Shown: positions 36,547 through 45,100 of the stretch, piece after piece
Layout of the letters: each line of letters starts with the position of its first letter
Numbering within the stretch: position 1 is the first letter of the stretch
NCBI RefSeq assembly: GCF_018215265.2
Contig: NZ_CP136562.1
Coordinates: 3,844,001 to 3,908,000 of the forward strand
Direction: 5' to 3'
DNA from: Paenarthrobacter sp. GOM3
GTDB taxonomy: Bacteria; Actinomycetota; Actinomycetes; Actinomycetales; Micrococcaceae
Length of the DNA stretch: 64,000 bases
Notes under the pieces: model-generated
What the model saw: the letters and a program-made list of their open reading frames with translations, nothing else
Told to the model about the DNA's origin: nothing
Database searches by the model: none
Position numbers and translations under genes: made by a program

Positions 36547-36575
36547 TTCCATCATAGATTATCTCTATGATGGAA
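36547..36575. promoter_or_regulatory. MarR operator between MMPL and MarR genes
   Basis: A near-perfect 29-base inverted repeat: TTCCATCATAGA (36547-36558), five bases, TCTATGATGGAA (36564-36575), exact 12-base arms. It sits 35 bases before the MMPL start and about 100 before the marR start, consistent with repression of both. Confidence 0.85.
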
Positions 36576-36676
36576 CTATTCCAAGAGCGCCTGGAGCTGA
36601 TGCCGGAATCCGTGGCCGCTGGGAGTAATATCCGGAAGGCAGTAAACAAGAGACGAACGCTGGCAGGAGGGCGGAA

Positions 36677-37189
36677 ATGTCTGACCCATCAGCCCCGCGG
36701 CCCGAAACCGGCAGGCCCGAAAACGCGGCCCCGCAGGAACTCGTACGGCTTCTCCAGAACTTCACGCTCGAAGCCAACCACTACGTCGACGCAGCCGGCG
36801 GACGCAACGACATGCACCGCACAGACCTCAATGCGCTCGCCGTGATCATGCGCCACTCCGCCGCTGGCCAGGTGGTCACGCCGGGCGTCCTGCGGACCGA
36901 GCTCCGGCTCAGTTCGCCTGCCACCACGGCATTGATCGACAGGCTCCATGCGTCCGGGCACGTTGTCCGGGAACGGCTTGGCACTGACCGTCGGCAGGTC
37001 CAGCTTCATATGACGCCCAAGGCCTACCGCGACGGGAGCGCCATGTTCATGCCGCTGGCCCTCCGAATGGGCAAGGCCATGGCTGCCTACAGCGCCGAGG
37101 AGTTGGACCTTGTCACCCGTTTCATGACGGACATGGTGGAAGCAACGTTGGCCGCCCGCCAGGAAGCCACCAACCCTGAACCCAAGTAG
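36677..37189 (+). CDS. MarR family transcriptional regulator
   Basis: A 170-residue winged-helix dimer. The DNA-binding core is about residues 60-125: VVTPGVLRTELRLSSPATTALIDRLHASGHV with the wing RERLGTDRRQVQLHMTPKA. ATG at 36677 follows GGAGGG. Divergent from the MMPL exporter, with the TTCCATCATAGA palindrome between them, the standard arrangement for a local repressor that releases DNA on binding a phenolic or hydrophobic ligand. Confidence 0.92.
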   Translation: MSDPSAPRPETGRPENAAPQELVRLLQNFTLEANHYVDAAGGRNDMHRTDLNALAVIMRHSAAGQVVTPGVLRTELRLSSPATTALIDRLHASGHVVRERLGTDRRQVQLHMTPKAYRDGSAMFMPLALRMGKAMAAYSAEELDLVTRFMTDMVEATLAARQEATNPEPK

Positions 37190-37246
37190 TTGACTGTTGG
37201 GTGCGCGTTCCGCCTGAATTCGCCTTCCTGGTTGTAGCGTTTCCCT

Positions 37247-38062
37247 ATGAACGCGCAGCAGCCTGAAGATGTCTACACCCACGGGCACCACGAGTCGGTT
37301 GTCCGGGCCCACGCCTCACGGACGGTCGAGAATTCGGCGGCGTTCGTCATGCCGCATCTCACCCCCGGCACTTCCGTGCTCGACGTCGGGTGCGGACCCG
37401 GGAGCATAACCTGCGATTTCGCCGGGCTGGTGGCGCCCGCCCAGGTGATCGGCCTGGACCGTTCACCTGACATCGTGGCCCAAGCAACTGAACTTGCCTC
37501 GGAGCGCGGCGTGGACAACGTGAGCTTCCAGACCGGCAACATCTACGACCTCGACTTTGAGGACGAGACCTTCGACCTCGTCCACGCCCACCAGGTCCTC
37601 CAGCACCTGACCGACCCGGTTGCGGCGCTCCGGGAGATGCGCAGGGTGGCCAAGCCCGGAGCCATCGTGGCGGTTCGCGACGCCGATTTCCACGGCATGA
37701 GCTGGTACCCGGAAGTCCCGGAGCTCGACGACTGGATGGAGCTCTACCAGAAGATCGCCCGCCGCAACGGAGCAGAACCCGACGCCGGACGCCGCCTGGT
37801 CTCCTGGGCCCAGCAGGCAGGATTCACCCAGGTGGCGCCCACCAGCAGCAACTGGCTCTATGCCACCGCCCAGCAACGCGCCTGGCAATCCCGGGTTTGG
37901 AGCGAACGTGTGCTGCACTCCGCTTTCGCTGAACAGGCCCTTGAATACGGCCTGGCAAACGAAGCCGATCTTGCCCGGATCGCTGCAGGCTGGCATCGTT
38001 GGGGCGCCACGGACGACGGCTATTTCCTCATTCCCAACGGCGAGGTGATCGCCCGCGCGTAG
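37247..38062 (+). CDS. Class I SAM-dependent methyltransferase
   Basis: A 271-residue Rossmann-fold methyltransferase. Motif I is VLDVGCGPGSITCDFA (SAM binding), the acidic end of strand 2 is VIGLDRS, and motif II/III include VHAHQVLQHLTDPVAALREM. The C-terminal half gives the substrate pocket and is not diagnostic. ATG at 37247 has TAGCGT six bases before it and no Shine-Dalgarno, suggesting a leaderless mRNA. Substrate unknown; the related ubiquinone/menaquinone-type group is only a fold relation. Confidence 0.88.
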   Translation: MNAQQPEDVYTHGHHESVVRAHASRTVENSAAFVMPHLTPGTSVLDVGCGPGSITCDFAGLVAPAQVIGLDRSPDIVAQATELASERGVDNVSFQTGNIYDLDFEDETFDLVHAHQVLQHLTDPVAALREMRRVAKPGAIVAVRDADFHGMSWYPEVPELDDWMELYQKIARRNGAEPDAGRRLVSWAQQAGFTQVAPTSSNWLYATAQQRAWQSRVWSERVLHSAFAEQALEYGLANEADLARIAAGWHRWGATDDGYFLIPNGEVIARA

Positions 38063-38163
38063 CGACCCGAAAAAGATGTGCCGCACCATGTAGAAATACC
38101 CACCGCAGTTCCGACCCATGAATGAAAGCGCCCACACGGGGCGCCGTTCATAAGGAGTTTGAG

Positions 38164-38523
38164 ATGAAATACATGATCATGATGTTCGGGTCGGCTGAGG
38201 GCATGATGGAAACCGCCGACCCTGAGTGGATCCGGGAAATGATCGGGTTCATGATCCAGATCGATAAGGATCTGACGGAGTCCGGTGAGATGGTTTTCAA
38301 CGCCGGGCTGGCTGATGGCAGCACCGCGAAACTCGTCAAGCAAACCCCGGACGGAGTCATCACCACCGATGGCCCCTTCGCCGAGTCCAAGGAATCCCTG
38401 GTTGGCTACTGGGTGGTTGATGTCGCCAGCGAGGAACGTGCTGTGGAGATCTGCGCGAGCATTGTGAAGTACTCGCAAGTCGTGGAACTACGCGCTATCC
38501 AGGAAGCGCCTCCGGAGGTCTAG
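38164..38523 (+). CDS. YciI family protein (DGPF domain)
   Basis: A 119-residue protein. The DGPF motif is at about residues 70-85 (DGVITTDGPFAESKESLVGYWVVD), split here for length. Such proteins are consistently encoded beside ECF42 sigma factors and are probably the sigma target or sensor partner. ATG at 38164 follows AAGGAG. Its TAG stop (38521-38523) is immediately followed, in the same reading frame, by the sigma factor gene. Confidence 0.92.
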   Translation: MKYMIMMFGSAEGMMETADPEWIREMIGFMIQIDKDLTESGEMVFNAGLADGSTAKLVKQTPDGVITTDGPFAESKESLVGYWVVDVASEERAVEICASIVKYSQVVELRAIQEAPPEV

Positions 38524-39753
38524 CTGGAACACCCGCCGGACAAGCGAATCGAGGACCTGCTGCGCACGCTGGCGCCGCAGGTCCTCGGCGTGCTGGCACG
38601 CAAGCACGGGCAGTTCGACGCTTGTGAGGACGCAGTCCAGGAAGCCTTGCTGGAGGCCTCCCTGCAGTGGCCATCCGAGTTGCCGCGCGACCCGAAAGCG
38701 TGGCTGATGGCCGTCGCCAACCGCCGCTTGGTGGACTTTTACCGGAGCGAAAGCGCACGACGTTCCCGCGAGGAACGCGTCGCCGCCATGGACGTCGACT
38801 ACTCCTACAGCTCCGCTCCGGCAACAGATGACACCCTCACCTTGATGTTCCTCTGCTGCCACCCGGTGCTCACGGCACCCTCACAACTCGCCTTGACGCT
38901 TCGGGCAGTTGGCGGACTTACGACGGCGGAAATCGCCTCAACTTTCCTTGTTCCCGAAGCCACCATGGGACAACGCATCAGTCGGGCGAAACAGGGGATC
39001 CAGAAGGCTGGAGCCACGTTCACCATGCCGCCGGCTTCCGAGCAGAAGGCGAGGCTCGGCGTCGTACTTCACGTCCTGTACCTGATCTTCAACGAAGGCT
39101 ACGCGGCGAGTTCCGGAGCATCGCTGCAGCGCGAAGACCTCACCACCGAGGCGATCCGGCTGACGCGGTTGCTGGTTGCTGCTGCGCCGTCGGAACTGGA
39201 GGCGACCGGCCTGCTTGCACTCATGCTGCTCACGGATTCGCGTCGGAAGGCACGCACGCTGGCGGATGGGACCCCGGTGCCGCTGGCAGAGCAGGACCGG
39301 AGCCTGTGGAACCAGCAGCAGATCCAGGAAGGCATTGCCCTGCTGTCTTCCGTGCTCGGACGCGGCCGTGCCGGTCCCTATCAGCTTCAGGCCGCGATCG
39401 CCGCGGTGCACGCCGAAGCAGCAACGGATGCGGAGACGGACTGGCGTCAGATCCTGGCCCTCTACACAGTCCTTGAAGCCGTGGCGCCCAGCCCGGTAGT
39501 CACCCTGAACCGGGCGGTTGCCGTCGCCATGGTGGACGGTCCCGGTGCCGGGCTTGAGTTGCTGAACGGATTGGATTCCGCGCTGGGCCGCTCACACCGC
39601 CTGGATGCAGTCCGGGGTCACTTGTTGGAGATGGCCGGCTCCCCCGCCGAAGCCCGCGCCGCGTACCTCAGCGCAGCGAAAAAGACCGCCAGCTTGCAGG
39701 AGCGGCGGTATTTGTTGGGAAAAGTAGCGGGGCTGGATACCGCCGGAGCTTGA
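38524..39753 (+). CDS. ECF42 RNA polymerase sigma factor with TPR-like C-terminal domain; probable CTG start
   Basis: About 409 residues. Region 2 includes DACEDAVQEALLEASLQWP, region 4 HPVLTAPSQLALTLRAVGGL and TTAEIASTFLVPEATMGQR. The C-terminal 200 residues are the helical TPR-like extension unique to ECF42, with LNRAVAVAMVDGPGAGLELL. No ATG, GTG or TTG precedes the core in this frame: the frame runs straight from the YciI TAG. The first codon CTG (38524) has GGAGG five bases upstream (38514-38518) and yields the family length. Starting at GTG 38590 would delete RIEDLLRTLAPQVLG, part of region 2. CTG initiation is therefore favoured over TAG readthrough. Confidence 0.85.
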   Translation: MEHPPDKRIEDLLRTLAPQVLGVLARKHGQFDACEDAVQEALLEASLQWPSELPRDPKAWLMAVANRRLVDFYRSESARRSREERVAAMDVDYSYSSAPATDDTLTLMFLCCHPVLTAPSQLALTLRAVGGLTTAEIASTFLVPEATMGQRISRAKQGIQKAGATFTMPPASEQKARLGVVLHVLYLIFNEGYAASSGASLQREDLTTEAIRLTRLLVAAAPSELEATGLLALMLLTDSRRKARTLADGTPVPLAEQDRSLWNQQQIQEGIALLSSVLGRGRAGPYQLQAAIAAVHAEAATDAETDWRQILALYTVLEAVAPSPVVTLNRAVAVAMVDGPGAGLELLNGLDSALGRSHRLDAVRGHLLEMAGSPAEARAAYLSAAKKTASLQERRYLLGKVAGLDTAGA

Positions 39754-39784
39754 CCCACGACACACCCGTCGTGTCGGTCGAAAT

Positions 39785-39796
39785 CACAACGTTGTG
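39785..39796. promoter_or_regulatory. Palindrome CACAACGTTGTG upstream of the NlpC/P60 gene
   Basis: A perfect 12-base palindrome in the 180-base gap 39754-39933. TATGTT lies 14 bases after it. The same gap also has a 6-base-arm hairpin GTCGTG/CACGAC near 39755-39775 after the sigma stop, and CCTCAG/CTGAGG at 39848-39874. Role unknown; it may be an operator for cell-wall hydrolase control. No c-di-AMP riboswitch was recognised here. Confidence 0.35.
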
Positions 39797-39933
39797 GTTT
39801 ATGTTACTGGTGTGACTGCTGTTGCCAATGTGCAAGCGCTCACGTAACCTCAGGACTGCCGAGAGCATCTGAGGGGCGCAGACGCGCCTCCTCCAGAATC
39901 TCGCTCCCCCGTCCCGTTTCGAGGTTTCTGTAC

Positions 39934-41340
39934 ATGGCTTTATCCCGATCCGCCCGAGGGACCGCGGTGCTGTGCGCCGTCGTCGTCCTTTCCGGGGCAG
40001 TGGTAACTCCCTCAGTGGCTGTACCCGCAACAACTACCCCCCTCACCGTCCGGGCGTCTCCGCACGTGCCCTCGCCTGAGGAGATCGCGGCGGCCAAAGC
40101 CAGTGAAGCGGCGACGGCGGACCAGGTCGCCTCCATTGAGCGGACCCTCGCGGACGCAGCCGCTGACCAGCAGGTAGCCGCCACGGCTGCCATGCAGGCC
40201 AACAACGCCTACAGCGAGGCCCTGGTGGAGCTGCAGCAAAGGACCAAAACCGCCTCTACAGCCCGCGCCCAAGCCTCTGCCGCCCGGGAACAGCAGGACA
40301 GGACGCGCAAACAAGTGGGGCAGATCGCCGGCGACCTGTACCGCAACGGTGGACTGAATCCCGCCCTCGTTACGCTGGCCGGCGGCAGTGAAAGCTTCCA
40401 GCAGGCCGCCACGCTGGAGGCTCTCTCAGCCAGGCGAAACCGCGATCTTGAGGTTGCCGTCAGCGCCGCCGCCGCATCCAAGTCCCTGTCAGCAGCTGCG
40501 GATGACGCCACCAAAGCCGCGGACGACGCGGCCAAGACAGCGGAACAGCGCAAAACGCAAGCTGAACAGGCCAACGCGGCACAGGTCAAGGCTGTGGCCG
40601 ACGCGAAAGCGCAGCGGACCACTTTGGTGGACCGGTTGGCCCAGCTCCGCAACTCCACTGTTGAGCTTGAGTCGGCCAGGGTGGATGCCCTGGATCGGCA
40701 GCGCGAAGAGGCACGGCTCGCGGCACTGACCGCCAGCACCGACAAGGCAGAGCAGGATCAGGCTTCCCGGAATCCGGCAACGTCGCCGGACACGCCTGGA
40801 CCCGCTGCTCCGGCTCCGGTAGCCCCGGCTCCGGCCGCTCCGGCTCCCGCGCCAGCACCTGCACCTGCACCTGCACCCGCGCCAGCACCTGCACCTGCAC
40901 CTGCGCCCGCCCCAGCACCTGCACCTGCGCCCGCCCCAGCGCCTGCGCCGCCGTCTGTGCCATCGAGCGGGTCTTACGAAACAGCAATTTCCATCGCCCT
41001 GGGTAAGGTCGGTTCGCCGTTCTACTACCAGTGGGGCGGTACCGGACCCTACGGTTTTGACTGCTCAGGACTGGTGCAGGCCGCCTTTGCCGCAGCCGGG
41101 ATGCAACTGCCGCGCACCGCCTCGCAGCAATATGCCGCAGCGCCCGTCCATGTCCCGCTCTCACAGGCGCGCCGTGGAGACCTCTTGGTATGGGGTTCGC
41201 CGTCCAACTTCTACCATGTGGCGATCTATCTGGGGAACGGGCAAGTGGTGCAGGCTTTGAACCCCCAGGAAGGCATCACGGTCTCCAACATCAGTTCCAT
41301 GGTGGGTATGGAGCTCTACCCCTTCGTGGCCAGATACTAG
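39934..41340 (+). CDS. Secreted C40 (NlpC/P60) peptidoglycan endopeptidase
   Basis: A 468-residue exported cell-wall hydrolase. An N-terminal Sec signal peptide (about residues 1-30) is followed by a coiled-coil region at about 45-270 rich in Ala/Gln/Lys, a Pro-Ala linker at 280-340, and the catalytic domain at 345-468. The catalytic cysteine is Cys377 in FDCSGLVQAAF, and the histidine is in FYHVAIYLGNG. This is the architecture of RipA/PcsB-type separation hydrolases, where the coiled coil controls activity. ATG at 39934 with GAGG upstream. The DNA of the linker is internally repetitive. Confidence 0.95.
   Translation: MALSRSARGTAVLCAVVVLSGAVVTPSVAVPATTTPLTVRASPHVPSPEEIAAAKASEAATADQVASIERTLADAAADQQVAATAAMQANNAYSEALVELQQRTKTASTARAQASAAREQQDRTRKQVGQIAGDLYRNGGLNPALVTLAGGSESFQQAATLEALSARRNRDLEVAVSAAAASKSLSAAADDATKAADDAAKTAEQRKTQAEQANAAQVKAVADAKAQRTTLVDRLAQLRNSTVELESARVDALDRQREEARLAALTASTDKAEQDQASRNPATSPDTPGPAAPAPVAPAPAAPAPAPAPAPAPAPAPAPAPAPAPAPAPAPAPAPAPAPPSVPSSGSYETAISIALGKVGSPFYYQWGGTGPYGFDCSGLVQAAFAAAGMQLPRTASQQYAAAPVHVPLSQARRGDLLVWGSPSNFYHVAIYLGNGQVVQALNPQEGITVSNISSMVGMELYPFVARY
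40830..40950 (+). repeat. In-frame CCTGCACCTGCACCTG-type Pro-Ala repeat inside the NlpC/P60 gene
   Basis: About 120 bases of GC-rich repeats of GCACCTGCACCTGC and GCGCCCGCCCC, encoding an alternating Pro-Ala linker of roughly 40 residues. The repeat lies in frame within the hydrolase gene and separates the coiled coil from the catalytic domain. Tract length is probably variable between strains. Confidence 0.8.
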
Positions 41341-41425
41341 GCACAGGCTCACGGCTGCCGCAGGCATCGGCCGTCCCATGCCTGGGTTGGTTCACCAAAC
41401 CGGAAGGCTGAGGGATGATGAAGAC

Positions 41426-41743
41426 GTGAGCAATCCGGACCCGGACCTCTGGGCAGAATTCCACAACCTCAAACCTGCCCGCCCAGATCCCATGGGCGGC
41501 CATCCAGACAACGAACCTGCGGGCTTCGGCTTCAGAACGGGTGTGCGCAGCGCGAAAGTCGCCCTTGGATTCGCCGTGTATGCCCTCATTCTGGGAACCA
41601 CGCTGGTCATCACAGGCGCCGTAGTATTCATTGCCCGGAGTCAGTGGCTGCTCCTGGCATTGATGGTGCTTGTGCAAGCAGCTTTCGTTTATGGGTTCAT
41701 TCAGCTGGCCCGCCAAGCGCGCAATCGGCGTTCCCCGCGCTGA
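41426..41743 (+). CDS. Small membrane protein, two TM segments
   Basis: A 105-residue protein with a soluble N-terminal 45 residues (DPDLWAEFHNLKPARPDP, HPDNEPAGFGFRTGV) and two hydrophobic helices at about 50-75 and 80-98 (ALGFAVYALILGTTLVITGA, LLLALMVLVQAAFVYGFIQL). GTG at 41426 gives this form, with GAGGGA upstream. No family recognised. It lies between the hydrolase and the aldo/keto reductase and may be cotranscribed with neither. Confidence 0.65.
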   Translation: MSNPDPDLWAEFHNLKPARPDPMGGHPDNEPAGFGFRTGVRSAKVALGFAVYALILGTTLVITGAVVFIARSQWLLLALMVLVQAAFVYGFIQLARQARNRRSPR

Positions 41744-41805
41744 GGATCCCGGCACGGCGTCACCCTCTGTCCCACTTTCTTGGGCAACGTCCCAATCAGG
41801 CAGCA

Positions 41806-41821
41806 TATAGTCGAACGCATG
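41806..41821 (+). promoter_or_regulatory. Leaderless promoter of the aldo/keto reductase gene
   Basis: TATAGT at 41806-41811 is a strong -10 hexamer. Only seven bases separate it from the ATG at 41819, and no Shine-Dalgarno is present, so transcription probably starts at or within one base of the ATG. No convincing -35 element is visible. Confidence 0.7.
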
Positions 41822-42802
41822 GAACAGCGCATACTTGGCAAGACCGGCCGATCCGTCTCAACCGTCGGGCTTGGCACCTGGCAACTCGGGGCGGACTGGG
41901 GAGACGTCAGCGAAGAAGATGCCGTGGCCGTGCTTAAGGCTTCCGTGGACCACGGCGTCACCTTCTTCGACACCGCAGACGTTTACGGCGACGGCCGCAG
42001 CGAGGAAATCATTGGAAAATTCCTCCGCGCCAACCCTGGCCTGGACATCACCGTAGCCACCAAGATGGGCCGTCGCGTTGACCAGGTGCCCGAGAACTAC
42101 ACCCTCGAGAACTTCCGAGCGTGGACAGACCGGTCGCGCCGCAACCTCCAACAGGACACCCTGGACCTCGTCCAACTGCACTGCCCGCCCACCGCCGTCT
42201 ACAGCCGCGACGAAGTCTACGACGCACTGGACACGCTGGTCAGCGAAGGGGCCATCCGCAATTACGGGGTCAGCGTCGAACGGACAGACGAGGCCCTCGA
42301 AGCCATCAAGCGCGGGAACACTGCCTCCGTGCAGATCATCCTCAACGCCTTCCGCCTGAAGCCGCTCGATGAGGTGCTGCCCGCCGCGAAGGCGGCCAAC
42401 GTGGGCATCATCGCCCGGGTTCCCCTGGCCTCGGGTTTGCTGTCCGGAAAATACACAGCTGCAACCGAGTTCCCCGCTGACGACCACCGCAACTACAACC
42501 GGGACGGGTCATCGTTCGATGTGGGGGAAACCTTCTCGGGCGTCGACTTCGAAACCGGCGTCAAAGCCGCCCAGGAGTTCAGTGCGTTGGTTCCCGACGG
42601 CGTCACCACCTCCCAAGCGGCCCTCGCCTGGGTGGTCGCACAAGATGGCGTCACTTCCGTGATCCCCGGAGCACGGTCCGCGGAGCAAGCCCGGATCAAC
42701 GCCGAGGCTGGAGAAATGCCCGTGGTCGGGGCGGGATTGGCCGATGGAGTGCGGGACATCTACGACCGCTACTTCCGCCAAGCGATCCACCCGCGCTGGT
42801 AG
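41819..42802 (+). CDS. Aldo/keto reductase
   Basis: A 327-residue NADPH-dependent TIM-barrel oxidoreductase. Catalytic residues of the family are present: Asp and Tyr in FFDTADVYGDGRSEEIIG, Lys in VATKMGRR, and His in DLVQLHCPP. The cofactor segment GVTSVIPGARSAEQARINAEA lies near the C-terminus. ATG at 41819 is preceded by TATAGT, without a Shine-Dalgarno. Substrates of such AKR members are usually aldehydes or ketones; the physiological one is unknown. Confidence 0.92.
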   Translation: MEQRILGKTGRSVSTVGLGTWQLGADWGDVSEEDAVAVLKASVDHGVTFFDTADVYGDGRSEEIIGKFLRANPGLDITVATKMGRRVDQVPENYTLENFRAWTDRSRRNLQQDTLDLVQLHCPPTAVYSRDEVYDALDTLVSEGAIRNYGVSVERTDEALEAIKRGNTASVQIILNAFRLKPLDEVLPAAKAANVGIIARVPLASGLLSGKYTAATEFPADDHRNYNRDGSSFDVGETFSGVDFETGVKAAQEFSALVPDGVTTSQAALAWVVAQDGVTSVIPGARSAEQARINAEAGEMPVVGAGLADGVRDIYDRYFRQAIHPRW

Positions 42803-42829
42803 CCGCCAGGCCGGCGTCGTACCTGGTTT

Positions 42830-43921
42830 TCACCAACCGCTCCGGGTGGGGGTGTGTCCCTTCCGGGCGTCGTCCGGCATGGCCATTTCGGCGCGAAGTC
42901 CGAGCAGCCTGATCGGGCGGTCCGGCTCGATTTTTCCGGTGAGCTCCAAAGCCTGGGTTAGGACGTCGTCCCGGCTGAAAGTCTCAGGGATTTTCCTTGC
43001 ATAGGTCTTGGTGAAAAACGGCTTGTAACGGACTTTCAGCGTAAGGCCCACCACTGGCCGGTCCTCGGCTGCAACATCCTCGAGGACGCGGGCCGTCAGT
43101 TCCTTGACGGCGGCCTCCACCTGGTCCGGTTCGGTGAGGTCCTGCTGGAAGGTGGTTTCGCGGCCGTGGGCGCGGGCAACCCACGGAGTATCGTCGACTT
43201 CCGTGGCGCCTTCGCCGCGCCCCAGCTGTGCGTACCACGGCCCCATCTTGGGACCGAACTCCGGCACCAGATCCTGCGGGTCGGCCGCGGCGAGTTGCTT
43301 GACTGTGGTGATGCCGTGCTTCGCGAGGCGCTGTGAGATTTTGCTTCCAACACCCCACAGTTCCTTGGTTGGCTTGTCCCCCATGACCTCCAGCCAGTTT
43401 TCCTTCGTCAGCCTGAACACCCCGGCGGGCTTGCCGAAGTCGGTGGCGTTCTTTGCGCGGACCAGGGTGTCGCCGATGCCGATACTGCAGTGGAGCTGGG
43501 TCTGTTCCAGGACGGCTTCTTGGATCTGCCCTGCGTAGGCTTCGGGATCCTCTGTTGTGATGCCGACAAAGGCCTCGTCCCAGCCGAGCACCTGAACCGT
43601 CGCACCCGGTTGTTCCCGCAGAGTCGCCATCACCACCTCTGATGCTGCAAGGTAAGCTTCCTGGTCGACCGGCAGGATGATGGCTTCGGGGACTTTCCGG
43701 GCCGCTACGCGAAGGGGCATCCCTGAGCCAACTCCGTAGGCCCTTGCTTCGTAGGATGCCGTGGACACCACAGCCCTTTCTGTGGGATCTCCCCTGCCGC
43801 CCACAATGATCGGTTTGCCCGCCAGCTCGGGCCGCCGCAGTACCTCGACCGCCGCAATGAACTGGTCCAGATCAACGTGCAACACCCACGGTATTCCGCT
43901 CACGGGATCAGTCTGCCCCAT
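42830..43921 (-). CDS. dinB: Y-family DNA polymerase, DinB2 type
   Basis: A 363-residue translesion polymerase. The palm begins WVLHVDLDQFIAAVEVLRRP with the first metal aspartates; the second acidic pair is in GWDEAFVGI, and SYEARAYGVGSGMPLR is the fingers segment. It aligns with mycobacterial DinB2 (Rv3056-type), including ELAGKPIIVGG and TDFGKPAGVFRLT. The steric-gate position, usually Phe/Tyr, is Ile22 here. The little-finger domain follows residue 240. The extreme C-terminus ends without an obvious beta-clamp peptide. ATG at 43921. Unlike canonical DinB1, DinB2 proteins with aliphatic gates incorporate ribonucleotides. Confidence 0.92.
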   Translation of the reverse strand: MGQTDPVSGIPWVLHVDLDQFIAAVEVLRRPELAGKPIIVGGRGDPTERAVVSTASYEARAYGVGSGMPLRVAARKVPEAIILPVDQEAYLAASEVVMATLREQPGATVQVLGWDEAFVGITTEDPEAYAGQIQEAVLEQTQLHCSIGIGDTLVRAKNATDFGKPAGVFRLTKENWLEVMGDKPTKELWGVGSKISQRLAKHGITTVKQLAAADPQDLVPEFGPKMGPWYAQLGRGEGATEVDDTPWVARAHGRETTFQQDLTEPDQVEAAVKELTARVLEDVAAEDRPVVGLTLKVRYKPFFTKTYARKIPETFSRDDVLTQALELTGKIEPDRPIRLLGLRAEMAMPDDARKGHTPTRSGW

Positions 43922-44075
43922 GGCCGCGGGCCTTGGCTGTACCTTCACCACCTTCTTTGGACTTGGCAGCCGCTGAAATAAACCTTTTTCGGGTGCATCC
44001 CCCGCTCTACACCGGCAAAGTGGGTGGTGACGGGACGCGTCCTGATCACTCCCTTCACCGGCATAAGCTGAGGTG

Positions 44076-44699
44076 GTGCAATTTTCTCTCTGGCTGGCCT
44101 TGGTTGGTGCCGGCACCCTGATCAGTTTCACTCCCGGCGCGGGTGCCATCTTCACCATGAGCAACTCGCTCAACTCTGGCTTCCGACGTTCCATTTGGGG
44201 CATCCTGGGTCAGCAGGTGGCGTTGGTCATCCATATCCTGATCGTGGCCCTGGGTGTGGGTGTCCTGGTTTCCAACTCGCCGGTCATCTTCAATGTGATC
44301 CGATACGCGGGCGCGGCTTATCTGGTGTACCTCGGCATCCGGCAGTTCCTCCGGAAACCCGATCTGGACGAAGAACAGGTTGAGGACAAGAAGAACGAAC
44401 CCGCCCTGTCCATGTTCCAGCGGGGCGTTTGGGTCAACCTGCTGAACCCGAAGGCCATTGTGTTCTTCCTGGCCTTCATGCCGCAGTTCATCCGCCCGGA
44501 CCAGCCGTTGGTCCAGCAATACGTGGTGCTGACCGCCACTGTTTTGGCGATCGACATCATGGTGATGTGGTTCTTCTTCGCCTTGGCAGCGCGTTCATTC
44601 CAGCGTTTCACCCACGACCAACGTGGCCAGCAGGTCCTCAACCGCATTTTCGGTTGCTTGTTCGTGCTGGTGGGCATCCTGTTGGCAGTCATCCACTAG
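44076..44699 (+). CDS. LysE/RhtB family transporter
   Basis: A 207-residue membrane exporter of the LysE family with about six TM helices. The N-terminal motif is FTPGAGAIFTMSNSL, the usual TPGP stretch with Ala for Pro. The second conserved stretch is WVNLLNPKAIVFFLAFMPQFI. The loop KPDLDEEQVEDKKNEP is unusually acidic. The GTG at 44076 has TAAGCT six bases before it; a GTG at 44073 is one codon longer. Probably exports amino acids such as homoserine lactone-like or lysine analogues; the specificity is unknown. Confidence 0.9.
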   Translation: MQFSLWLALVGAGTLISFTPGAGAIFTMSNSLNSGFRRSIWGILGQQVALVIHILIVALGVGVLVSNSPVIFNVIRYAGAAYLVYLGIRQFLRKPDLDEEQVEDKKNEPALSMFQRGVWVNLLNPKAIVFFLAFMPQFIRPDQPLVQQYVVLTATVLAIDIMVMWFFFALAARSFQRFTHDQRGQQVLNRIFGCLFVLVGILLAVIH

Positions 44700-44734
44700 C
44701 CCTTGCAGCCATAGCAAATGCTACGGTCGGAGGC

Positions 44735-45088
44735 ATGGAGTCGAACTGGATCGAGCACCGGCGCGCGGATGACGGCGAGCATGTTGGCTGGATGAAGCCC
44801 GTGGCCGACGGGTTCGTCGCCTTCGACCTGCTTGGCCGCCCGCGGACCGAGGTTGTGGACTGGTTGAGCGCGGAGGAAGTCCTCGATGACCTTGGCTTGC
44901 GCTACCTGGCCGAGCCCCACGAATTACGGCTCGACGACGGCGGCTGGCTGCGCGTGCGGATTGCGGAAGTCACGCCGTCCTCGGTCCGGGTGAAGAAGGA
45001 CGATTGGGGCGACATGACCGCTCCCCAGATCTATTTCACGGTCTCGCTTCCTGTCACAGAGGAACAACTTCGCCCACTGTCGCCGTGA
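44735..45088 (+). CDS. Conserved hypothetical protein
   Basis: A 117-residue soluble protein. Recognisable pieces are HVGWMKPVADGFVAFDLLGR, WLSAEEVLDDLGLRYLAEPH, and the strand-rich end WLRVRIAEVTPSSVRVKKDD. These resemble a small beta-barrel of unknown function common in Micrococcales. The ATG at 44735 has TACGGT seven bases before it, consistent with leaderless expression, and GGAGG too close to act as a ribosome binding site. No partner gene identified. Confidence 0.7.
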   Translation: MESNWIEHRRADDGEHVGWMKPVADGFVAFDLLGRPRTEVVDWLSAEEVLDDLGLRYLAEPHELRLDDGGWLRVRIAEVTPSSVRVKKDDWGDMTAPQIYFTVSLPVTEEQLRPLSP

Positions 45089-45100
45089 TTCCCGGCCTGC

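Noticed and set aside
39754..39933. c-di-AMP (ydaO/yuaA) riboswitch upstream of the NlpC/P60 gene
   Set aside because: Such riboswitches often precede cell-wall hydrolase genes in actinobacteria, but the conserved GGGGA and GGCAACCGAGC-type core elements are not present.
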